NCBI GenBank assembly: GCA_002700865.1
Contig: PAFB01000028.1
Location: 1-27,507 of the forward strand
Direction: 5' to 3'
Origin: Rhodospirillaceae bacterium
GTDB taxonomy: Bacteria > Pseudomonadota > Alphaproteobacteria > UBA7985
DNA length: 27,507 bases
In this document: positions 22,909-27,507 of the stretch, piece by piece
Position numbering within the stretch: the stretch's first letter is position 1
How the letters are laid out: each line of letters begins with the position of its first letter
Position numbers and translations under genes: made by a program
The notes under the pieces: generated by a model
Told to the model about the DNA's origin: nothing
The model's input: only the letters and a program-made list of their open reading frames with translations
Database searches by the model: none

Positions 22909-24315
22909 ATGACAACCACAACGCCCCTCAATGGAGTTTCTGACCAGCTCGAAGCCACGCGCGGGTTGGTTTCCTTTCGCATTGTTACCGCGATGCGCTG
23001 GATCGCAATCGCGGGACAGGCGGCGGCGGTGCTGGTGGTGTACTTCGCCATGGGCTTCCAGTTGCCGCTGGGTCTGGCCATGGTGCCAATCAGCGTCAAC
23101 GTCGCTGTCACCATCTGGGCCTGGCAGCGACGGCGACGGCTGGGGCGGGATGCTCTGTGGCTGCGTGATGAAGAAGCCGGGCGCTATCTGGCCTGGGATC
23201 TCGTCCAACTGGGCCTACTGCTGTGGCTGACTGGCGGGGTCTCTAACCCCTTTGCCATCATTATCCTCGCGCCTGTCACCGTATCAGCGTCGATCCTCAA
23301 GCGGACGACCACTTCGATCCTGGCGTTCCTGGCCATCTTTATCGTCACCGTGCTCGCGGTGAACGCCTTGCCGCTGCCCTGGTCCAATGTCCCCGTGGTT
23401 TTCCCAACCACCTTTATCGGCGCAATTTGGGCCTCGTTGGTGCTCTCGATCCTGTTTGTGGCGCTGTACGTCTCATGGCTGGCTCAACGGGCGCGCGATA
23501 TGTCCGAAGCGCTGACGGCCTCGCAGTTGGCGCTGGTTCGGGAACAGCGCATGTCAGCCTTGGGCGGCCTCGCCGCAGCAGCGGCCCACGAACTGGGCTC
23601 GCCGCTCTCCACCATCGCCGTTGTCGCCAAGGAGCTGCTGCACGATCTGCCTCAAGGCTCCGCTCAAGCCGAAGACGCGGCACTGCTGGTGCAGGAAACC
23701 AAGCGGTGCCGGGATATTCTGGTCGAGCTCGAAGAGCGCAACGCCGGGCCACCAGACAGCGACGACCCGTACCACCACCTCCCTGTCTCCACACTGCTCG
23801 AAGTCGCAGCGCATCCGCACCAGCAGGACCGCGTAACGGTGACAATTATCGCTGACCCCATCCACGAAGACGATGACGATCGCGCGCCTGCGGAAATGGG
23901 CGAAGTGGACGTTTCGCTGCTGGACCAACCGACAATCCCGCGACGGCCCGAGCTGATCCACGGGCTGGGCAACTTCATCCAGAACGCCATTCAGTTCGCG
24001 GACTCTGAAGTCACGTTGCAGGCGACCTGGACCGCTGACACGCTGAAAATTCTGATCCTCGATGATGGACCGGGGTTTGACACGGCCATTATGGGTCGTC
24101 TGGGGGAGCCTTACGTGCAAGGCACCGGACAGCGCACCCGCGCGAAACGGGCGCTGCGGCAAGTCGGTAAGGAGGGCGGAATGGGGCTGGGCGTGTTCAT
24201 CGCAAGGACGTTGCTGGAACACACGGGCGCGAGCGTAGACTTTACAAATCGTCGCAGAGGCGGCGCATCGGTTGCTGTTGAGTGGAACCGACATAGTTTA
24301 GTGGCTGAAAGTTAA
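22909..24315 (+). CDS. regB: RegB/PrrB/ActS redox-sensing histidine kinase
   Basis: 468-aa membrane sensor kinase for global redox control. Up to six hydrophobic segments occupy about 28-190. The quinone-sensing heptapeptide GGVSNPF lies at 109-115. The H-box AAAAHELGSPLSTI has His227, and Cys267 in KRCRDIL matches the redox-active Cys of Rhodobacter RegB. The ATP domain shows the N-box GNFIQNAIQF (354-363), DDGPGF (385-390) and GGMGLGVF (423-430). An acidic insert, EDDDDRAP (320-327), lies before the N-box. The ATG follows AAGGGC closely. regA is next, after 57 nt, with no senC or hvrA gene as in Rhodobacter. All sensing residues are present, so a quinone/oxygen-responsive kinase is expected. 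Confidence 0.95.
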   Translation: MTTTTPLNGVSDQLEATRGLVSFRIVTAMRWIAIAGQAAAVLVVYFAMGFQLPLGLAMVPISVNVAVTIWAWQRRRRLGRDALWLRDEEAGRYLAWDLVQLGLLLWLTGGVSNPFAIIILAPVTVSASILKRTTTSILAFLAIFIVTVLAVNALPLPWSNVPVVFPTTFIGAIWASLVLSILFVALYVSWLAQRARDMSEALTASQLALVREQRMSALGGLAAAAAHELGSPLSTIAVVAKELLHDLPQGSAQAEDAALLVQETKRCRDILVELEERNAGPPDSDDPYHHLPVSTLLEVAAHPHQQDRVTVTIIADPIHEDDDDRAPAEMGEVDVSLLDQPTIPRRPELIHGLGNFIQNAIQFADSEVTLQATWTADTLKILILDDGPGFDTAIMGRLGEPYVQGTGQRTRAKRALRQVGKEGGMGLGVFIARTLLEHTGASVDFTNRRRGGASVAVEWNRHSLVAES

Positions 24316-24320
24316 TTTCT

Positions 24321-24351
24321 ACGCCCAAAAAGATCGTGAAATCAGGGGCGT
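24321..24351 (+). repeat. Weak inverted repeat between regB and regA
   Basis: ACGCCC (24321-24326) and GGGCGT (24346-24351) could pair across a 19-nt loop in the 57-nt regB-regA gap. It has no T run and may only modulate the ratio of the two proteins, or be chance. Confidence 0.25.
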
Positions 24352-24372
24352 GGAGAACCGAGAGTTGACCCC

Positions 24373-24954
24373 ATGTCTGCGACTATCTCCATAGAGACGA
24401 CAGAAGTAGCGGCATTCCAAGGCGACGTAGATCGCAGCTTGCTGATTGTTGATGATGACACGCGCTTCGCCGAGCGCCTTGCGCGTGCCCTCGAACGACG
24501 CGGCTTTGAGCCTGTGACCGCCAATACGGTCCTGGACGGCAAAGAAGCAGCATCCATGAGCCCGCCTGCTTTTGCTGTGGTGGATCTCCGGCTGGACGAC
24601 GGTAATGGTCTGGACGTCGTCACGGCCCTGACAGAAGCGCGCCCCAACAGCCGCGTTGTCGTGCTGACCGGTTACGGCAACATTGCCACTGCTGTTTCAG
24701 CAGTAAAGCTGGGCGCTCACGATTACCTGCCCAAACCTGCGGATGCCGACGTTATCGAAGCCGCGCTGTTATCGGGCGACGGCTTGCTGCCGCCACCGCC
24801 GGAGTTTCCGATGACGGCAGATCGTATTCGTTGGGAGCACATCCAGCGCATATACGAGCAGTGCGACCGCAACGTATCCGAAACCGCCCGCCGGCTCCGG
24901 ATGCACCGACGCACGCTGCAGCGGATTTTGAATAAGTACGCGCCACGCGTCTAG
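24373..24954 (+). CDS. regA: RegA/PrrA/ActR redox response regulator
   Basis: 193 aa, the family's usual length. The receiver domain (about 21-130) has the acidic pocket DDD (27-29), phosphoacceptor Asp71 in VVDLRLDDG, Thr98 in VLTGYG and Lys120 in LPKPAD. A Pro-rich linker (LLPPPPEFP) leads to the Fis-type helix-turn-helix near the C-terminus (NVSETARRLRMHRRTLQRIL), nearly invariant in this family. It activates or represses genes of respiration, carbon and nitrogen fixation and photosynthesis in relatives; targets here are unknown. It follows regB on the same strand and converges with mmcB. Confidence 0.96.
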   Translation: MSATISIETTEVAAFQGDVDRSLLIVDDDTRFAERLARALERRGFEPVTANTVLDGKEAASMSPPAFAVVDLRLDDGNGLDVVTALTEARPNSRVVVLTGYGNIATAVSAVKLGAHDYLPKPADADVIEAALLSGDGLLPPPPEFPMTADRIRWEHIQRIYEQCDRNVSETARRLRMHRRTLQRILNKYAPRV

Positions 24955-24979
24955 CGGGTCGCATACCGCCTTTCTGAAC

Positions 24980-25483
24980 TCACACCAGCGAACGCTCGCG
25001 GACCAGCCGGTCTGCGGCGTTCGTTGCGTATTTCATCAGCAAAGCGCGCCGCCGAGCGCTGGGCAGCGGATCAGACTGCTTGGGCGGGCGCAGTTCAAAG
25101 GCCTCGAAATTGTCGGCAAGGATCACACCGACATCACCGGGCAGTTGCTTGAGTGGAAAGTCCGGGTCCACAGCAAAGCTAAACCGGTCACAGAACCCCA
25201 GATATTCATGCCATTTTTGATCGACCCGGTAGTCGTCCAAGCACGACTTGATTTCAATCGCCCAAAATTGCCCCTTGGTCGATAGCGCCATGACATCAAC
25301 ACGTCGCCCTGTTGGAAGCGTGAATTCTGGAAGAACTGACCAACCAAGAGCGTGAAAATGGCCGATAACACCACGGAGGATGCGCGAGGTAATATCCACG
25401 CGCGACACACCATAACCCAACCCCAAACCAAGCTGCGATTGATTTGGAATACCAGCGGAGTCACTTTGCTCTGAGTCAGTCAT
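24980..25483 (-). CDS. mmcB: MmcB family DNA repair protein
   Basis: 167 aa from the ATG at 25483. Family features include EFTLPTGRRVDVMAL and FWAIEIKS, which together look like a PD-(D/E)xK nuclease-type core (Glu, Asp, Glu-x-Lys), then DQKWHEYLGFCDRFSFAV and RRRALLMKYATNAADRL. In Caulobacter the family member is SOS-induced and protects against mitomycin C. The frame is open to a TTG at 25519, but the ATG fits the family better; no Shine-Dalgarno precedes it. A weak promoter-like pair (TTGAAA, 18 nt, CATAAC) would place transcription at or next to the ATG, i.e. a nearly leaderless mRNA. No clean alphaproteobacterial LexA box (GTTC-N7-GTTC) was found. Divergent from the cold-shock gene. Confidence 0.9.
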   Translation of the reverse strand: MTDSEQSDSAGIPNQSQLGLGLGYGVSRVDITSRILRGVIGHFHALGWSVLPEFTLPTGRRVDVMALSTKGQFWAIEIKSCLDDYRVDQKWHEYLGFCDRFSFAVDPDFPLKQLPGDVGVILADNFEAFELRPPKQSDPLPSARRRALLMKYATNAADRLVRERSLV

Positions 25484-25533
25484 AATGTCGTTATGGACTA
25501 TTTTTGTTCTTAATTTCAACGACGTCTTTTGCC

Positions 25534-25539
25534 TATATT
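25534..25539 (+). promoter_or_regulatory. Candidate -10 element for the cold-shock gene
   Basis: TATATT is a 5 of 6 match to TATAAT in the 167-nt divergent gap. No good -35 is found at the right spacing. Transcription from about 25546 would give a leader of roughly 105 nt, in line with the long leaders common for cold-shock genes. Confidence 0.35.
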
Positions 25540-25606
25540 TTGCTCAAACCTACAAAACACTGCGGTTATTCGTAGCAATGACAGTCGCTCAACTACAGTC
25601 GTAACA

Positions 25607-25648
25607 TTCCGGAGCCATAGTTTTGAACGTGGCTTTGGAGTACCGGAA
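25607..25648 (+). promoter_or_regulatory. Structured leader enclosing the ribosome binding site of the cold-shock gene
   Basis: A nested stem can form: TTCCGG (25607-25612) with CCGGAA (25643-25648), continuing directly on the 5' side into AGCCA (25613-25617) with TGGCT (25630-25634). The 3' side leaves an 8-nt bulge (25635-25642) containing the GGAG Shine-Dalgarno (25637-25640), and the stem ends 2 nt before the GTG start. Such a fold could control translation by temperature or by protein binding. Seen by eye only; no folding energy was computed. Confidence 0.5.
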
Positions 25649-25650
25649 AA

Positions 25651-26127
25651 GTGGTTGCTGAACAGACAGCTGGGACGCCAGCAGTGGTAAAATGGTTTAA
25701 CCCGACGAAAGGCTTCGGTTTCGTTACGCCGAGCGAAGCTCAGTCAGATGCTTTGTTGCACGCAAGCGTTCTCGCCAAGCGCGGCAAACGCTGGCTGCAG
25801 GAAGGTACGCGGGTGGAAGTGGTATTGGAGCAAGGCCCCAAGGGTCTGGTGGTGGCAGAACTACTGACAATCGAAGAAACTGAAACTGCCGAAGACGATC
25901 TCGAGGGCGGCGATTGGATCGATGCCGAGGTCAAGTTTTTCAACTTCGCCAAAGGCTATGGCTTCGCGGTGGTGACTGACGGACCGGAAGGCACGCAAGA
26001 CGTGTTCTTCGACAGCCGCGTGCTGGCTCAGGCAGACCTCGACCCGCCTCGCCCCGGTGATCACTTCAAGGTAAAGCTGACACAGCGGCCGCAGGGTTGT
26101 GCGGCTGAGCGGATCAAAGCCGGCTGA
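25651..26127 (+). CDS. Double cold-shock-domain protein
   Basis: 158 aa with two cold-shock domains. CSD1 (about 10-75) has VKWFNPTKGFGFVTPSE (RNP1-like KGFGFV) and DALLHASVL (RNP2-like). CSD2 (about 88-156) has VKFFNFAKGYGFAVVTD and DVFFDSRVL, where the second motif has Asp instead of the usual His. The acidic linker EETETAEDDLEGGD joins them. Such proteins bind single-stranded RNA or DNA and act as RNA chaperones; two-domain forms are common in alphaproteobacteria. The start codon is GTG with GGAG 10 nt upstream, lying inside a predicted hairpin. Divergent from mmcB; its 3' end overlaps the aminotransferase gene by 14 nt on the opposite strand. Confidence 0.93.
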   Translation: MVAEQTAGTPAVVKWFNPTKGFGFVTPSEAQSDALLHASVLAKRGKRWLQEGTRVEVVLEQGPKGLVVAELLTIEETETAEDDLEGGDWIDAEVKFFNFAKGYGFAVVTDGPEGTQDVFFDSRVLAQADLDPPRPGDHFKVKLTQRPQGCAAERIKAG

Positions 26128-27280
26128 CCCACCCCTCGATCAAATCGAGCGCTTCACTGATATTGTCCAGCGAGTTGGCAAACGACAGGCGAATATAGTC
26201 TTGGCCCGCGTTGCCAAAGGACGTGCCTGCAATCGCGGCGACACCCAAGTCTTCCAGCCAAATATCCTGCACTTGCGCCGATGACAGGCCCAGCGCGCTG
26301 ATGTTGGGAAAAGCGTAGAACGCGCCCTTGGGTTTGGCCGCGCTGATGCCGGGCATGGCGTTCAGGCGGGCGTGGACCAGATCGCGGCGATCCTGAAAGG
26401 CCTGACGCATCTCGTCGACGGCATCCTGTGGTCCATTCAAAGCAGCCTGAGCGGCGAACTGCGCAGGGGCGTTGACGCAGCTGTGGATGTTGATGGCTAG
26501 CTTGGTGGCCAGACCGATCATCGACGACGGCCAAATCCCCCAACCCAGCCGCCACCCCGTCATTGCATAGGTCTTCGACCAGCCGTCGAGCACGATCAGA
26601 CGGTCGCGGAGTGCTTCGAACTGCAGCAGAGTCTGATGCTGCGCGCCGTCAAAGTGCAGGCGCGAATAGATTTCGTCAGATAGCACCGCGCATTCCGGAA
26701 AGCGCTCCAACCCGGCAACCAGCTCGCGGACTTCAGCCTCCAGATTGGAACCGCCGGTGGGATTACCGGGGCTGTTCAGGATGATGAGACGCGTGTTGGC
26801 AGTAACTTTGCTGAGAATCTCTGACGCCTTAAAGCTGAACCCGAGATTTTCGTGGACGGCGTAGGGCACGGCCCTAGCGCCGCTATAGGCCGCCATAGAA
26901 CGATAAATCGGGAAACCCGGATCAGGATAGAGAATGTCGCGCCCACCTTCACCCAACAGCATCATCGCAAAAGCCATCGTAACCTTCCCGCCGGGCACGA
27001 CCAGAATGTTTGCCGCATCAACAGTCTGGTTGAAGTGTCTCTTATAGTAGTCGACCAAACTGTCTTTGAGGTCGGGAAGACCTGGGGCAGGTGTGTAGCC
27101 GTGGTGGCCATTTTGAAGAGCTTCGACTGCAGCCTCAACAATATGCGGGGATGTTTTGAAGTCTGGTTGGCCAATACCGAGGTTAATTATGCGCTGACCT
27201 TTTGAAATTAAGGTCTGAGCACGGGCCAAAACATCAAACGCGCTTTCGGTCTCCAGGAACCGACTATTATGAGCCAACAT
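26114..27280 (-). CDS. Class I/II PLP-dependent aminotransferase (aspartate aminotransferase-like)
   Basis: 388 aa, fold type I. INLGIGQPDF (32-41) and HHGYTPAPGLPDLK (59-72) are at the N-terminus; NSPGNPTGG (169-177), DEIYSRLHF (202-210) and the PLP-binding Lys236 in GWSKTYAMTGWRLGW follow. YIRLSFANS near the C-terminus holds the Arg that binds the substrate carboxylate. It belongs to the I-gamma-like group, but the amino acid it prefers cannot be told from sequence. The ATG at 27280 has an AAGAGA purine stretch upstream. It converges with the cold-shock gene, overlapping it by 14 nt. No adjacent gene points to a pathway. Confidence 0.93.
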   Translation of the reverse strand: MLAHNSRFLETESAFDVLARAQTLISKGQRIINLGIGQPDFKTSPHIVEAAVEALQNGHHGYTPAPGLPDLKDSLVDYYKRHFNQTVDAANILVVPGGKVTMAFAMMLLGEGGRDILYPDPGFPIYRSMAAYSGARAVPYAVHENLGFSFKASEILSKVTANTRLIILNSPGNPTGGSNLEAEVRELVAGLERFPECAVLSDEIYSRLHFDGAQHQTLLQFEALRDRLIVLDGWSKTYAMTGWRLGWGIWPSSMIGLATKLAINIHSCVNAPAQFAAQAALNGPQDAVDEMRQAFQDRRDLVHARLNAMPGISAAKPKGAFYAFPNISALGLSSAQVQDIWLEDLGVAAIAGTSFGNAGQDYIRLSFANSLDNISEALDLIEGWVSRL

Positions 27281-27507
27281 GATTTATCTCTTTCTACCGC
27301 ATTTTAGCAGCGTTTTTGACTGTTTCTTCCCGTTTTACCCGCAATCAGACTTCTTTGCAGACAGATTTAGGACAAAAAATTTCCACTTTCGAGAAATGGC
27401 ACAGCCATTGCGACTTGAGCTTCGATTCTAAGCCAAAAAAGGTGGCAGGGCGGGTGCATATTTTGATGCGCTCCCACAAGACCACTAAAGCAAAAAATCA
27501 TTGAGCC
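27281..27507. other. Non-coding end of window upstream of the aminotransferase
   Basis: These 227 nt are AT-rich and hold no gene I can support; the open frame on the plus strand has no family resemblance. A small dyad, AATGGC-ACA-GCCATT (27395-27409), is the only structure seen. The aminotransferase promoter should lie here: on the minus strand TCGAAA, 17 nt, TAAATC is the best but weak match. Confidence 0.4.

Noticed and set aside
24954..24973. Terminator between regA and mmcB
   Set aside because: GCGGGT and ACCGC can pair only with a bulge, over about 5 bp and with no T run; too weak to call.
25484..25530. LexA (SOS) box upstream of mmcB
   Set aside because: One GTTC half-site is present but the second half, 7 nt away, reads CAAC. 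This does not match the GTTC-N7-GTTC pattern.
27316..27504. 62-codon open frame at the right end
   Set aside because: No ribosome binding site, no family resemblance, AT-rich intergenic composition.

Overview
The window reads as chromosomal DNA of an aerobic alphaproteobacterium, by gene content and order closest to the Rhodobacterales/Caulobacterales/Parvularculales side of the class. The evidence is the tight ubiE-ubiB-coaBC cluster divergent from mutM with rpsT and dnaA next to it, a RegB/RegA (PrrB/PrrA, ActS/ActR) redox two-component pair, an MmcB-family DNA-repair protein, and clustered GANTC (CcrM methylation) sites upstream of dnaA. The genus cannot be named from sequence alone. No tRNA, rRNA, IS element, prophage or CRISPR array was seen; this is mostly a core-genome region.

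Layout. (1) 1-3487, minus strand: ubiE, ubiB, coaBC and the first codon of another gene, all tightly coupled (quinone and CoA synthesis). (2) 3565-6749, plus strand: mutM, rpsT with a good promoter and terminator, a 560-nt dnaA leader region, and dnaA. (3) 6798-15913, minus strand, listed here in transcription order: dnaN, recF, gyrB, an unrecognised exported protein overlapping gyrB, DUF1800, DUF1501. Compared with the common order dnaA-dnaN-recF-gyrB, this block lies reversed beside dnaA. (4) 15968-17638, minus strand: an ECF sigma factor, a one-TM protein placed like an anti-sigma factor, and a membrane-anchored CnrX/Spy-like periplasmic protein, ending 54 nt upstream of dnaN. (5) 17723-20193, minus strand: an Ada/Ogt-type alkyl-DNA repair protein, a YgjP-like M48 metallopeptidase and a GNAT acetyltransferase. 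(6) 20290-22868: cobalamin lower-ligand assembly, with cobC-like phosphatase and cobS on minus and cobT divergent on plus. (7) 22909-24954, plus strand: regB and regA. (8) 24980-27280: mmcB (minus), a two-domain cold-shock protein (plus, with a leader that can fold around its ribosome binding site), and a class I aminotransferase (minus) overlapping the cold-shock gene tail to tail.

How the parts relate. Replication initiation (DnaA), the sliding clamp (DnaN), gap repair (RecF), supercoiling (GyrB), base-excision repair (MutM), alkyl repair (Ada/Ogt) and MmcB put a genome-maintenance theme on the window, alongside respiratory quinone synthesis and the quinone/redox-sensing RegB/RegA system. 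The parts most worth following up are the ECF module whose putative sensor has no His or Cys, its position directly upstream of dnaN-recF-gyrB, the exported unknown protein coupled to gyrB, the GANTC cluster before dnaA, and the structured leader of the cold-shock gene. All calls come from reading the sequence; no database search was run.
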